A stretch of 64,000 nucleotides of DNA from NCBI GenBank assembly GCA_038373885.1, contig JAWZYV010012538.1, positions 124,001-188,000 on the forward strand, in the 5' to 3' direction. The stretch comes from Cheiracanthium punctorium (Eukaryota; Arthropoda; Arachnida; Araneae; Cheiracanthiidae). Each line of letters starts with the position of its first letter. Position 1 is the stretch's first letter. This document shows positions 30,487 through 42,728 of the stretch, piece after piece. Under the pieces are notes generated by a model. The model was given only the letters and a program-made list of their open reading frames with translations. It searched no databases and was not told where the DNA came from. The position numbers and the translations under genes were made by a program.

Positions 30487-30913
30487 AGGTACGCTGATGA
30501 CATAGAAGTGTTAAGATTTCAAAGAAATAAAATCCTTGTTAAATAGGGATTTTAATTAACACATAGGTGTGGGTGGGGGTGGGGGATAAGGGTTTATTTT
30601 TTTCATGTTTAAATGGGTTTTTTTGGCATATCAAATGAATTTTGACTTTTCTTACTGAAGTGCTTTTTAAGAATTACCCCCCTCCCTCCTCAACTGCCGC
30701 CAAGGGCGGATTAAAGGGGAGCGGAGGGACGACTGCCCCCCCCCCCCCCGAGAAGAAAGAAATTAATGTAAAAGATCCTATTGAATGTATATGTCAATCT
30801 TCTAACTAACCGCCCCCACCGACAAACTAACCCCCCCCCCTCCGACAAACTTGCAATAATCCGTCAAACAAAACCACTTGTTCAAGGTTAAACGAAAATT
30901 CCGTTTTTACAGA

Positions 30914-31139
30914 ACAGTGGGCCCGTTTACATGTGCAAAAATGCGGAGTAAATCCCGGGACTTATACTGCTTTCTACCCCGCTTCCCCTACTTAGGGAAA
31001 AAATGCGGGGTAGAAAGATTCCTGGTCGAAAGGAGGGTTAATGCAGAGTCAACCCCGCTTTCCCATGATGCATTGCGAGTTTTTCCCTGTACTCCGCTTT
31101 AACCCGGGATTTTCCATTTTCACATGTAAGCGGGCCTAG
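30914..31139. mobile_element. MITE with GGGCCCGTTTACATGTG ends
   Basis: GGGCCCGTTTACATGTG at 30918 pairs with CACATGTAAGCGGGCC at 31120, and further pairs include CGGAGTAAATCCCGGG with CCCGGGATT. AGAACA occurs just outside on both sides. Family unknown. Confidence 0.55.
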
Positions 31140-33082
31140 TGAGAACACTTATTCAAGGTCAAAGGAGAATTCCGAAAATAGCATTCGGCCCCTACTGTTT
31201 TGACCATTAAACAAAGAGGTAAGATATACATGTCCTGGGGGTCAAAAAAGAACAAAGCGGAGGTAGAGGATCTCGCAGAGGCTTTTTTCTTCTTCTTTTT
31301 TTTTTTTTCTTCTTTTTTTTTGGAATCATGTCACAACTACTTATGGTTATGTTAAAACTCCGAAAATTCCAAAAGAAAAAGGGGCGAAAAAGCGATAAAT
31401 CTTTGAAAAGCATTCTCGTGTAGATAAATTGAACATTCATTTATAAAATGACTACGCAATCTATAAATATTTGTGCAAGTTATTAATATACCAATTATTT
31501 TATTTGTAAAAAAGTGTATCGGTTGTATTCCTTTTTTTTTTTTCAGCAAATAACTATCTGATTTTTATTCATAGGAAGTAACATTAAGTAACTTTTAAAA
31601 GGGTAATAGTTTATTGGATGTGATTTAGAATTTAAATTTTTAAACGAGTTCAAATTTTTAAAAAATTTTCTAGTTTAAAACTTTTTTTCATTATTATTGT
31701 TATTTATTATTATTATTTATAGTGAGTCATTTATAAGGATAACATTACGAATATTGATTTTCTATAACTAATAAAAATTGAATAAAACACTTCTTTTCCT
31801 TCTGCAGAATCTGTAAATGTGCTAACTACAGAAATTCTAAATGACAGGCTAAATAATTCTACCAAAGTAATATAAACTCTGGAAAGAAATGCTGCAGTAT
31901 GAAAAAGAATTCACTAAATTTCTGTAAGCAAAATCTTAGAATGCTCAAATCAGTACTTAAAATGTGTTAAAATTTAATATATTATTCAATTTTATTCACT
32001 TAAATTTTGTTATCAAAGAATTCGGAAGAAAATAATTCAACAGCAATCAAAGATTGATTATAATTGATATAATTAATAATTTATTTTAGTAATAATCACT
32101 TTTAACTTTTTTTCTTTTAAGTAGCCTCTCCTGAAAAATATTACATTACTTTAGGACAGGGGCGTTTTCATTTTGTGTTCTCCTTTCACTGGGCACCCAA
32201 GGTAGCTGCCCCGTCTGCCCTCGCTTTTGTCAGGCTCTGAGTTTGACACTTAAAAAAAAAAAAACAGTATACCCTAAAAATGAGTACGGGTGTCGACATC
32301 CGGTGACACTACAAAGAATTGTTCTCCATCTTTAAATGAATATGTACTTTGTCTTGAAAATAATACAATAAATAAGTACATCAATTATTTAGATAAAAAA
32401 CTTACAAAATTTGCAAATCAAATTATTAATTTATATGTTTGTTTTGTAGTACAAGAACCGGAATCAATCATGTTTTAACAAAATAATGCAGTTTTGAATG
32501 TTCTGAACCCAGCAAAAGGATAGACGGCCCTACATATTTAACGGACGCGTTCACTTACAAGGTCGTCTTTGATTCTCAGTCAGGTTCTTTAGCAAAGGCT
32601 CTATTTCTGATCAAATTAATGTTTAAAAACTAAAGTTACAAAATATTATTGAAACTTTTCCAACTAATTTTAACAAAACTAATTAACTATTAATTTTAAT
32701 CACAGTTATATATAACTAATATTTTACATTTTAAGAAATGAGTTTTAAATGATTTTAAACCAGTTTCCTTTAAAAAGTGTTGCTGTTTTTTTTTTCAGCA
32801 TTTAAAATTTTTTTTAAAAACATTACAATTACACTAACATTTAATTTAAAGAAGATTTTTTAAAAATTGTTTTTGACTTATTAATACCATAATTTAGTTT
32901 TTAAAAAGGCATCTTTAAAATAAGAGTACCAATGTTTAAATGTTCCTTATTCTAAAATTTCTTATTTAAAAACCAAGAGCTAACAAGATAAATTACCATG
33001 AATCAGAATAAACTCTTGCCCTTACACAAAGAAAACCAGTAATAATAAGCCATAGCTCAACCCTAGGTCTCCCCCTCAATCC

Positions 33083-33350
33083 GATAGTGGCGCAGTAGCG
33101 TGTAGCAATTCAGTAGATTTGGAGGTTTTGGGAGGGGGGTTAGTATGTTTTTATGGATTCTGGAGACTGAAAAAGACACCGATATAAGATTATTTTCTAC
33201 CATCCCACAAAAGTATGGTGGGGGGGGGGGGGGGGCTCGAGCCCCAAAGCCTCCCCTCCTTTCCTGCGTCGTCAGTAAGAAATTAAGTTTATCAATACAA
33301 AATTATATCTCATACAACCCTCCCGAAAAAATTTTCTGGCTACGCTCCTT
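33083..33350. mobile_element. MITE-like repeat of the GTGGCGTAGC type
   Basis: ATAGTGGCGCAGTAGCGTGTAG on the left and TTTTCTGGCTACGCTCCTTG on the right resemble the ends of the MITE at 30310, again enclosing long G and C runs (G16 near 33219). The target duplication is unclear. Confidence 0.4.
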
Positions 33351-35079
33351 GCCTCATCGATTAGCATATAAAGACTGTGTTGCATCATAAAACTATTAAA
33401 AGTAGATTACTATTAAAAGTAGCGTTTTTTCCGCTCACCGTATTATTTATTGTATTTATATTGACATTTAATTGTGTTTTTATTCAATAGCACAATGCAT
33501 TTTCTTTCATCATTTCCTATTTGTTTACAGTAAATTGACTATAATTTAAAGGGAAATTCTAAATGTAAAAATGTAAACAAAAAGAATGACCTATAATCCG
33601 CAAAATCCTGTAATCCGCACAACCCTTGGTCCCAGTGAGTGCGGATTAGAGGGAGTTGACTGTATATATATATATATACAGGACACTCCCTCTAATCCGC
33701 ACAATTTGGGACTAAGGGTTGTGCGGATTATAGAACTTTGCAGATTATAGGTGATTTGGTTAACACGGGGAGAAATGTGTATTTTTCTAAAAAATATTGG
33801 CAACAGTCTACATATAATTAGACAGAACTGAAACCAAACGGGTCGTAATAGTTACTTTGTAATAATATAAAAAAATTTTTTTTTTCAATTTAAAAGGCTA
33901 CAGTCATTCAAAGTAACTTTGATCCACATTTTCTGTATTTTCACTTGCTCCCCTTATGTTTTGATAGTATTTTCATATGAAATGATTTAAAATGATAGAA
34001 GAACCCTTAAATTTTAGCTTAATTCACATAAATATGTAAATTTTGATGATAAAAATAAAAAATAATACATAATTTACCTGGTGCAAAGTTACCCTGCCAT
34101 TCGGGGTAACTTTGAACCAGTATCAGGAATTGCATCTAAAATACCTTGTTTTGTTCAATCTAGGAGTCGGAACAACTTTAAACCAGTAAAATTAAGTTTC
34201 TAAATACCGTATTTTATGGAAGAAACGGCGTAAACGCCGTTTCTTCCATAAACGCGAAAACGCCCGGCGTAAACGCCGCACTCCTGACTATCAGCTTAAT
34301 AACAAGAAAATTATCGTAAACGCCGCACTCCCTATAATTATTTTAATCAACTTAAATATCATTATAAACACTGTACTAAACGTACTGAAACAATAACGCT
34401 AGTATCGTTCATCAGAATTTAAACTCCTATTATTAAACTAAATTACATATATTATCAAACTAAAAAACTTAAAATTTAATTACCGTTAAATACCGCGAAA
34501 GTTGTGTCCCCCCCCCCCCTCCGCTTTTCGCCTGAAATTTTATTTATTAAATACCAAATAAACTCCCCTTTATGCTACAGTAAAAGCTCAATTGACGTGC
34601 TGAGACTCCGCTGAATGGTTCTAAAGTAAATTAGGAGTATAAAGTAAGAAAAACACTGGATATATCACAACAGTATTTGAAGCTTAGAATAAACAATTAT
34701 TCTCGGAGTACGCTGCTCATATTACGTTATCAGCAAAACAGCTGCCCGGCCGAGATCTGTTTATTTTAACAAGAACCTGACCCACTTTTAACAGCGCGCG
34801 GCAAACGATTCGAATAAAAATAAGATTCGTAAGCTTCCTAAATTAGCGGTAGATAATTTATGAGAAGGGAAGAAAAAGAAGTTGTTGCATTCCGATTTTA
34901 TTTTTATTTGGTATGATTGAGGGGCACTTAAGCCGTATTTTACGATATACTTTAAATCATTTCTCTAACTTTTTACTTACTGTTTGAGGAGACATCGGTT
35001 GGATTTATTTATCCATCCAGAGCGCGGGACGTGGACCCTTCTCCTCACAGCGCTCCACGTTTTTTAACGTGGTTGTCAT

Positions 35080-35250
35080 CCACTTGGCACGCTTTTTTTA
35101 AGTGGGTCGCATCCACTTGGCACGCTTTTTTTAAGTGGGTCGCATCCACTTAGCACGCTTTTTTTAAGTGGGTCGCATCCACTTAGCACGCTTTGTTTAG
35201 TGGGTCGCATCCACTTAGCATGCTTTTTTTAGTGGGTCGCATCCACTTTA
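35080..35250. repeat. 33-bp tandem repeat with self-pairing units
   Basis: Five copies of CCACTTRGCACGCTTTTTTT followed by AAGTGGGTCGCAT. Within each unit CCACTTA/G and TAAGTGG can pair. It lies just downstream of the pogo transposase stop, in its presumed 3' UTR. Confidence 0.9.
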
Positions 35251-35254
35251 AAAT

Positions 35255-36462
35255 CTATTCAAAACCATCAAAATCGCTACTTTCACTGTCTGACTCAAAC
35301 AGTCGAAGTAGCTCTTCATCTAAAACTAGATCATCATCTTCCTCCTCCTCATCATCATCATCCAAAATGGCTTCTTCATAAGCAACTACTTCCGCCTGAG
35401 AAAACCCAGATTTAACTATGTTAACAGAGACGGCTTTCCAGGCTTCGGAAACCCACTTGGCGACTTCTTCGTAAGACGCTCTTTTCATCTTGCCGCCTTT
35501 GGTGTAATTGTGGTTTTCCTGCACTATCCACTCTTCCCACTGCTTACGCACCTTGCCTTTAAAACTTTTGTTGATGGTTAAATCAAGTGGCTGTAAAATT
35601 TTTGTGAGGCCACCAGGAATCACAGCAAGGGTAGCAGAAGCCTTTTTTGCCGCCACTTTCACAGATTCTAGTAGATGAGCTCTCATAGAATCCATGATAA
35701 GCACTCCACTAGGTTGGAAAAACGCACCTTTTCTTTTTCCGCCAGACTTCGTTGATCCAATCTAGCATGATCTTTTCACACATCCACCCTTTTTTATTAC
35801 ATCGGATTAAAACTTCAGGTGGAAAGTTTCCGTGGGGCATCGTCTTTCTTTTAAATATTAGCAGAGGCTTTAATTTTTCTCCATCAGCCGCACAAGCGAG
35901 GACACATGTAAAGGACATCTTTCATGGCCTGACGTCATGACAGAAACAGTTTTTTCACCGGTTTTACAAACTGTTCTGTTTGGAGGACAATCAAAAGTTA
36001 GAGGCACTTCGTCCATGTTTATAATTTGTGCTGCCTTGAACTTTTTTTCTGTGACGATGGCGTTGACATACTCCAGAAAAGAACTTTTAATTTCTTCCGC
36101 GCCATAAATCGAAAGCACCAGTTAGGGTTTCCATTAAAATTGGAAATACCCATGCTGGATGCTATATTCCTGGCCTCGAGACGGATGGTTACTGTTGAGA
36201 CAGGAAGTCCCCTCTCTCTTCTCTCCAAAACCCACTTCTCCAACTTATCTTCGAGCTCAGGCCAATTTGTGACCCCACTTCTCCTCGCTCGCTTGGTTTT
36301 CGGCATACATTGTAGTTCGGCTTTTTCTGATCGCCAGCGGCGAACACATCTTTCATCGATGGCAAACTCCCTCGCTGCTGCACGATTCCCGATGGATTCC
36401 GCTTTCTCAACCACTTGCAACTTAAAAGCTGCAGTATAGCTTTTATGCCGCTTGGGAGCCAT
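35255..36462 (-). pseudogene. pogo (DDE_1) transposase relic, four frames
   Basis: The N-terminus (36462-36019) starts MAPKRHKSYTAAFKLQVVEK, a psq-like helix-turn-helix, with CVRRWRSEK and a second DNA-binding block. Frames then change near 36118 (INMDEVPLTFDCPPNRTV), near 35918 (VLACAADGEKLKPLLIFKRK) and at about 35706 (LIMDSMRAH, ILQPLDLTINKSFKGKVRKQ). The three catalytic Asp are in MDEVP, IMDSMRAH and PLDLTINK, all kept. The tail (to 35255) is strongly acidic. Three indels break an otherwise well preserved protein of roughly 400 residues, so this inactivation is recent compared with the 8-kb copy. Confidence 0.9.
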
Positions 36463-37106
36463 TTGATTTTAAATCAAAATAATCAATCAAAAAATAATAA
36501 TAATAAATAAATAAACTAACGAAAACAACAACAAAAAAGCAACGATAGAAAAAATAATAAAGTAATGATAAAAGAAATTCAAGATCGGAAATTTTACACG
36601 AGGCAAAGCACAAACTACCAACTCTGCATGTGAAATGGATGCTGGACGGACGGACACACGTGTGCTCACGATGAGTGTTGCCAGATGACTTTTTAAAATA
36701 AGAATAAAAATTTTGGACGCTTCAGTCATAATCGGTTAATAATCGAACGTGTCCGTGTGTATTTCCAGGATCAGGCCTCTTTTTTGTGGAAGCGGGCCGT
36801 TCTCTTATTGGTTAATCTGTACTATAGACTATACTTCAAGCAAGTGCTCAACCTAACACTGATTTCAGTCCGCTGACATAGTAGGTCAGTCATTTTGAAT
36901 AATCGATTCTAAAACTGTGAATGGTGGCACCATCTTTTGAGACAATTATTAGTAATTTTTAAAATCGTGTTTTATTTACTTATTTTTTTTTTTAAAGATC
37001 GGCGATACTTTGAAGAAATTTATAAAAAATTATCGTAAACGCTGCACTTAATATTTTTAAACTTTTATACTCATAAACGCCGCGGCGTTTCTTCCATAAA
37101 ATACGG

Positions 37107-37432
37107 TACTTGAAAAATCATCAGCTTGCAGTCTCAGCATCACAAAATTTGAATTTTTTAAATAACATCACAAAGAATATATAAGGTAGAAACAACGAAA
37201 TAAGAATAACATGAATATAAAAACTATTTATTAGCAAAAAAAAACTATTTATTATTCAGTTTAGACATGCAAATAAAATAGAAAAACAATGTTGAGTTCA
37301 TTCACTGCAAATTGAACTCAGTTAATCAATTGAAAATAGAACTAGAAAATAATAAAACTGATAGCCCACACATATGCTATCATCTAGGTAAATTGCAAGT
37401 AACAGTCTGACATGCATACACATATTAGACTC
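37107..37432. other. Element B interior, no gene
   Basis: AT-rich sequence between the pogo insertion and the transposase tail of element B. Ends in an A19 run at 37436-37454. Confidence 0.4.
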
Positions 37433-38382
37433 TCAAAAAAAAAAAAAAAAAAAAGTAGGACAAAATAAAAACTTATAAATTTCATAAAATTTATACTTTG
37501 GCATTCTCCAGCTTAAGTTTTTCTCCAGACAAGGAGTCTTTGATCTGGGAAAACTCCGACTACTAGCTGGAGTTATGTTTTCAAGAGATACTTTTTTTTT
37601 AAACACGTCAAATTTTTCATACCACAGATCATCATTGATCTGTGGCCATTTCCAATATGCACCAGACTTTTGCATACAACTCACCAAGACAGTGTACTGT
37701 CCTTTAAGTCAATAATTTGCCCTGGGTACATTTCTCCCTCATACTGAACAATGACATAGTCGTCAACTTTGTATAAGTCAGAGCACAAAGGTGCAACACT
37801 TAGATATTCTGCGTTTGCACTTCCTGCCTCACTAATATGTTCAACACCTACCACTTGAACAGTCTATGGTTCTTCAGTATTCTCCACATCAATTTCAGGA
37901 GTAGAAACTCTTGTCAAATCTCCATAGTCCAACATTTTTTCGGCTTTCATCTCTTCTAAAAATGATGTCGTAGTGCATATCGTGTCAGACTTTTATTTAG
38001 CTGTCTCCCACGAGTTTGTATGGTAGATGACTTTGGACGACCCCCTCCTGTTCTTGCTCCACCTCTTCCTTTACTATTTCGTTGTTGTAACTCTGATTGA
38101 TATTGCTTTACCTTCACAAAATTTTTCCACTTCCTCAACTGAAACGCTTTTTCCAGGAATTACAGGAAGGTAGACTTTTTTTGCACGATGAATAACTGCT
38201 TAATCATTGTTTCTAAGGTTTTCTAAATACTTCTTAAATTCACTCCCAATATTTTCCGTTATTTCATCTGATTTTGCATATGAGGGAAGATTCTGTAATA
38301 CGGCATGTTTATTAAATGGATGAATACCTGTGCATTGTATACAGTACACACTGCTCATAAGCCTGACTTTGAACCGGCTCAA
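37433..38382 (-). pseudogene. Tigger/jerky-like transposase C-terminal region (element B)
   Basis: Minus-strand blocks in several frames. At 38382-38200: VYCIQCTGIHPFNKHAVLQN then LPSYA, the region after the third catalytic Asp in pogo/jerky-like transposases (the GI.PFN motif). At 38138-37956: RKWKNFVKVKQYQSE and a basic RGGARTGGGRP tail. At about 37790-37433: VDDYVIVQYEGEMYPGQIID and SCMQKSGAYWKWPQIND, a C-terminal extension known from related arthropod elements. Upstream coding sequence (DNA-binding and catalytic domains) is not found in the element, probably displaced or deleted at the hAT-like insertion. Confidence 0.6.
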
Positions 38383-38499
38383 AGTTGCACTGAACCATGT
38401 GGGAAAATGATAATGCCTATGTTTTTTGCCTTTTACTAAAGGTTAGCCAATAAATAATCATTAACAGGGATGTTAATTCTGCGCCGAAACACAAATTCT

Positions 38500-38636
38500 T
38501 GCGCCGAACTGCGCTTTTAGCCGATTTTTGTGCCGGTCTGCGCAGAATACGTCATTTTGACTTTTTCAGGGTGCACCGAACTGCGCTTTTAGCCGATTTT
38601 TGCGTCGGTCTGCGCCGAATAAGTCATTTTGACTCT
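38500..38636. repeat. Tandem repeat, two copies of about 70 bp
   Basis: GCGCCGAACTGCGCTTTTAG then CCGATTTTTG and CGGTCTGCGC...AGTCATTTTGACT occur twice in a row near the left end of the hAT-like element. Confidence 0.8.
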
Positions 38637-38699
38637 TTGTTAAATTTTTTCCACGCTCATTTATCTTTTAAAGCGTGTATGGAAAGCTAGTTAGCAGTA

Positions 38700-38770
38700 A
38701 AGCAAGATTCGAACTCCGTACGAAAGCTGCATTCCGAAGCCATTCTACCCGCCCCGGATCGGACTAGTCG
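38700..38770 (-). repeat. tRNA-like SINE head or tRNA pseudogene
   Basis: On the minus strand GAGTTCGAATCTTG at about 38703-38716 is a good B box and TAGAATGGCTTCGG about 38 bp before it is a weak A box. No cloverleaf acceptor stem is evident, so a functional tRNA is unlikely. Confidence 0.35.
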
Positions 38771-38819
38771 GGCTTTGTTAGTCACCTCAATCAGGGCCGG
38801 CCAGATAGGCAAACAAGTA

Positions 38820-40203
38820 CCGTAATTTATGGAAGAAACGCCGCAGCCACGATCGTTGGTGGCGGGAGGAAGGGGGGGGGGTGATCATGGTCAGAAGAAG
38901 TCAATGCCAGATAAATTCAATTTCTAAAATAATTTCTTAATTAACAAAAAATAAATAACTAAAAAATATGTTGCATTACTTATTAGACCTAATTTATTAG
39001 AAAAGCTATTAAGTTGATCGGATATATTTCGGGAGAAATTGGATAAACGGTAAACAAAAATCTCCTTTTTTCTCCCTCTTTCCATAGAATGTTTTAAAGT
39101 ATTTACCGATATTTTACGAAGCTTACGATTTCTATTTTCAAATAATCAGATATCAATATTCATATTCACAAAGGCGAATTTATAGAAATAAAAAAATAAG
39201 TTCTAAAAACAGTCTTGCATCCGCACAAAGTTCGGACAGACTACCAGGCACCATCAAAATGAAAACAGCAATCGATGTGTGAGAAGAGGCTCCAGTTAAA
39301 AGTAAACATTTTCCCCCCGCGGATGGCCAGCTGTTGATTACGTAATGAGCTTGCTTCAGCAAATTGTTGTTTTAAACTGAATGTTGTGTAACAACACTTG
39401 ATCGTTCTATTTATTTACTATTTTTTATATTTATAACATTGGGATTTATTTTAAAAGCACTCAGCATTTCTTGAGCATACCAATTAGTTGGCAGTGTTTA
39501 TTCGATAGAGTTTTCCTGCACAGGGCGCAAAGCCGCACGGCGATAAAAAAAAAAAAAATAACTTTTAGATTAACTTTATTTATTTTTTGGGGGGGGTGGG
39601 GGGGGGAAGGATTAAACTTGCACCGGGCGCAACATAGACTAATTTTGGCCGAAATTAAGTATTTTAAGAACAATAGAGGTTCATGTGAAAAACGGGTGCA
39701 TTTAATAGAGGGTAGTGCAATTTTGCGGTATTTTACAGAACTTTAACCCTTCAAAATATAAAATTCAAAACTTCATTAAAATTTAATTATAGTTCTAAAA
39801 TGTAGATGTAAAAGATTTACTTCTATTTTTTTTTTTCTTTTTACTTAATTGAGGAGACATTGGTTGGATGTATGAAGCCATCCACTTCAGAGCACCGGAC
39901 ATGACGCATCTCAGGGCGCTGACTTTCTCCAAAACTGAATCAAAGATTAAACCTCTTTTCCATGGGGGTAGGTTCGCATTCTGATTCGCTACGCTGTGAT
40001 CTGTGCACGCTAAAGAGTACGTGTAGGTGGTGGCGCCATCTTTTGAGAAAATTATGACTAAACGAATTATTTGATTTTTAGTTAAGATCGGCTAAAAAAA
40101 ATTAAAAATATTGTAAACAGCCGCACCCGGTAGATACGCCGCACTTCCTATTTTTGAACTTTTAAACTCATAAACGCCGTGGCGTTTCTTCCATAAATTA
40201 CGG
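38820..40203. mobile_element. Non-autonomous derivative of the pogo element
   Basis: The left end CCGTAATTTATGGAAGAAAC and reversed right end CCGTAATTTATGGAAGAAAC match the family ends at 34207-37106. The left flank is TA (38818-38819), the right is CA. GAGGAGACATTGGTTGGAT at 39851 matches the 3' part of the larger element (34987), and YGCCGCACTTCC motifs occur near the right end. The transposase has been deleted. Confidence 0.8.
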
Positions 40204-40363
40204 CAATCATCGCAACGGGCACCGTTTTTTGTTTATGAAGGGGCACGATTTCCAACTTAAAATCATAAAAGCAATTTTGAAAAAAGTAAAAGGGACGTCT
40301 TTTTCTACGTTTGCAGGGTGGAGTGGGTGTCATGTACCGCAGGGCCGCCCCTGATCTAAACCA

Positions 40364-40650
40364 GACCGGTCCGTAAAGAAAACAGTATATTACGGTGACG
40401 TCCGAGTCCCTAAAAAATCACGGTTTATGACCCGGCCCGTAGCAAGAATGAAAATTGGAAGCAGACCGGTCCGTAAAGAAAACAGTATATTGGAAGCAGT
40501 AAGAAAACAGTATATTGGAAGCACGAAAATTGGAAGCAGACCGGTCCGTAAAAAAAACAGTATATTACGGTGACGTCCCAGTCCCTAAAAAATCACGGTT
40601 TATGACCCGGCCCGTAGCAAGAATGAAAATTGGAAGCATGACCGGTTTAG
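40364..40650. repeat. Complex direct duplication
   Basis: A block starting GACCGGTCCGTAAAGAAAAC and containing CCTAAAAAATCACGG and GACCCGGCCCGTAGC occurs twice (about 40364-40466 and 40538-40640), with shortened copies of ACAGTATATTGGAAGCA between them. Confidence 0.8.
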
Positions 40651-40732
40651 AAATCAGAATCTAGGCTGTCTGAATTAATAGAATATTTCATTTCAAAATA
40701 ATCCGGAAATCCGCTGCCAGTGGTGTAGTCGC

Positions 40733-40759
40733 GGGGGGGGGGGGGGGGGGGGGGGGGGG
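40733..40759. repeat. G27 homopolymer
   Basis: Twenty-seven consecutive G. A second run of twenty-five G lies at 43509-43533. Length may be inexact because such tracts are hard to sequence. Confidence 0.85.
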
Positions 40760-41827
40760 TAGTAGAGATCTGTGCGGGCCCAGGCTTTTGCAGCACGTTT
40801 CATTCAAGGCACGGGCTGACCTCAGCATTTTCTAGAATGGACCGGAACAAGCGTATACTCTTAAAGACGGTCCTCTGCGCTTGCAAAATCGAGCCTTTCC
40901 GGACATTTTTGCTCTCCTAAAATTTGGACAAGACCAAACGATTGGCTTGTGACCCCCCCCCCCTTCCTTAAATCATGATTAATATACGAGCTGGACCGGG
41001 TCTGAATTTTTTATTTTGATTAAATGCCGGGCCGGGCTAGACATTTTCGGCCCGTGAAGATCATGAGCGGGGAGATGCCGTCTCACTACTTTTTCATTCG
41101 AGCTTATGTCAGCAAAAGTAAGCGTTCTTCACTTTTCATCATGGACGCATGATTTTTGAGTCTTCAGTTGCGAGTGTTCCTAAACCTTTTTTCTTAAAAC
41201 TACACCACTGTTTTTCTTTTTGTGTGTGTGCAGGCTCTACGTGCAGACGGGGCGACGCCCCTGGGCCCGTGTTCAGCCAAAGTGCGTCCGCAAATTTTTC
41301 AGAATGTGTTACGAATTTCATTTATAGATCCATAATTAAAATCTTTATTTTAAAATAGACTAAATTTTGAATACATAATTCTAGAATGATATAAATAGCA
41401 GAAATGTTAATTCTATCATTTAAATATTAGTATTTTTACAACCTTCGAACATGCATTAAAAGTACCATTGCATATAAGAAATACTTCCCTCCCACTCTCT
41501 TTCCATTTAGCATTTATATGAAAACCATTAAAAAGAGCAGTTTAACACACACACACAAAAAAAATTCCTTCCGTCCATGTAAATCCATGTATTGTTTTTA
41601 CCAAGTTGCTGATAGCATAGCCTGTATACACCCTTTTTTTTCCAGAGCTTTCCTAAAGTGCTTTCAAATAGTGTTTTGCTTTTAGCAAATGGTGTTTGCT
41701 TGCAAACTTTGCTTTTCTTGTATGCATTTATTGTGTTCCTAAATCTTCAATTTTATGCTCCAAAATCATGTTAATTCTGATCTCGAATCTTAGTTTTCCT
41801 CTCGGAAACTATTTTTTTGTGCTCCCG

Positions 41828-41950
41828 AGGTGCTCCCAAATGGAATTTTTCTGCTCCCAAATAGAATTTTTCTGCTCCCAAATGGAATTTTTCTGCTCCC
41901 GAGGTGCTCCCAAATGAAATTTTTTCTGCTCCCGGGGTGCTCCCAAATCG
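41828..41950. repeat. 20-bp tandem repeat CTGCTCCCAAATGGAATTTT
   Basis: About six imperfect units, some carrying an extra GAGGTGCTCC. The homologous end at 50289-50473 has about three units, so the number varies between copies of the family. Confidence 0.85.
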
Positions 41951-42725
41951 AGTGTTGGAGTTAACATCCCTGCATTAACCATTAACAAATTCTTCATTCT
42001 AAGAAAAGAATCTATCTGATAAAAAGGTAAATCTATACTTAATTGCAAAAATTAATTAATTACCAGCAACTTTAAACCAGCATTAGAATGAAGCTTGCAA
42101 AAAGCATTTTAGAAGAACAGCTGAATGATAACATTAAATATGTACTATGTTGCAATTTTTTTTTTTTCTAAAATACAGAACAGAAAACCAGTTTCCCAAT
42201 ACTGTTAACAGAGGGCACCAGTGGTCTATGAGTAGCTCTGTAAAACCAAATATACTGAAAACTTGAAGGTGGTACAAAGTTACCCTGAATGACTGTATAT
42301 GTTTTAGTTATTTAATAACATTGGAAACTGCACTTGACAGTTTTGTGTCTAGCAGCTTATTAATAAGTATTCTTTTGTACTTGGAGACACTAGTTCATTT
42401 ATTATGTGTGTTTATTAAAAGCATTTAATTGCATTGACCAGTTTCTCTAGAGTAATGCAAAGTTATACTGAATGAAAATTTAATCCCATGCCATTCCGGG
42501 TATCAGTACAAATAGTGAATTTCCACAAATGTTATTAATATAAATAGGCTAATATTTCAGTGGACCTCTTTCCTTGTTTTTTTATTTTCATGCAAGTGAA
42601 AGTTTTACCAGTTTTTCAGAGTCTGTATAGAAAAACTGAAATTTAAAATTATTTGTTTATATGTAAAATGCATGGCGGATTATAGGCATTTGCAGATTAT
42701 AGGGTTGCGGATTAGAGGGAGTGTG

Positions 42726-42728
<3 letters not shown>

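Larger units (their letters stand above)
28763..33662. mobile_element. Tigger-like element A (non-coding)
   Basis: Left end CAGTCAACTCCCGCTAATCC and reversed right end CAGTCAACTCCCTCTAATCC are matching TIRs, with TA outside both (28761-28762, 33663-33664). Secondary copies of AATCCGC occur just inside each end. No transposase is recognised in 4.9 kb; the interior is AT-rich, with homopolymers (A37 at 30201-30237) and three MITE-like inserts. The ends resemble those of element B next to it. Confidence 0.65.
34207..37106 (-). mobile_element. pogo-like element, 2.9 kb
   Basis: The left end CCGTATTTTATGGAAGAAAC and the reversed right end CCGTATTTTATGGAAGAAAC are identical, with TA on both sides (34205-34206, 37107-37108). 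CGTAAACGCCGCACTCC motifs repeat in the left subterminal part. A four-piece transposase relic lies at 35255-36462 and a palindromic tandem array at 35080-35250. Confidence 0.88.
38465..41972. mobile_element. hAT-like element with CAGGGATGTTAA ends
   Basis: The left end CAGGGATGTTAATTC and reversed right end CAGGGATGTTAACTC are inverted repeats. CATTAA lies directly outside both ends, a partial target duplication. The left end contains a 70-bp tandem repeat, the right end a 20-bp tandem repeat. A second copy of the right end is at 50289-50473. No transposase is seen. It holds a pogo-family derivative at 38820-40203. Confidence 0.65.
33679..42728 (-). mobile_element. Tigger-like element B, nested host
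   Basis: The left end CAGGACACTCCCTCTAATCC and reversed right end CAGCACACTCCCTCTAATCC are TIRs in (TA)n surroundings. Inverted subterminal copies of TACAGTCATTCARRGTAACT occur at about 33896 and 42270-42297. A transposase tail is encoded on the minus strand at 37433-38382. The element contains a pogo element (34207-37106) and a hAT-like element (38465-41972). Confidence 0.7.

Noticed and set aside
31207..31440. Lys-rich small protein on the minus strand
   Set aside because: Produced by a poly-T/poly-C low-complexity run.
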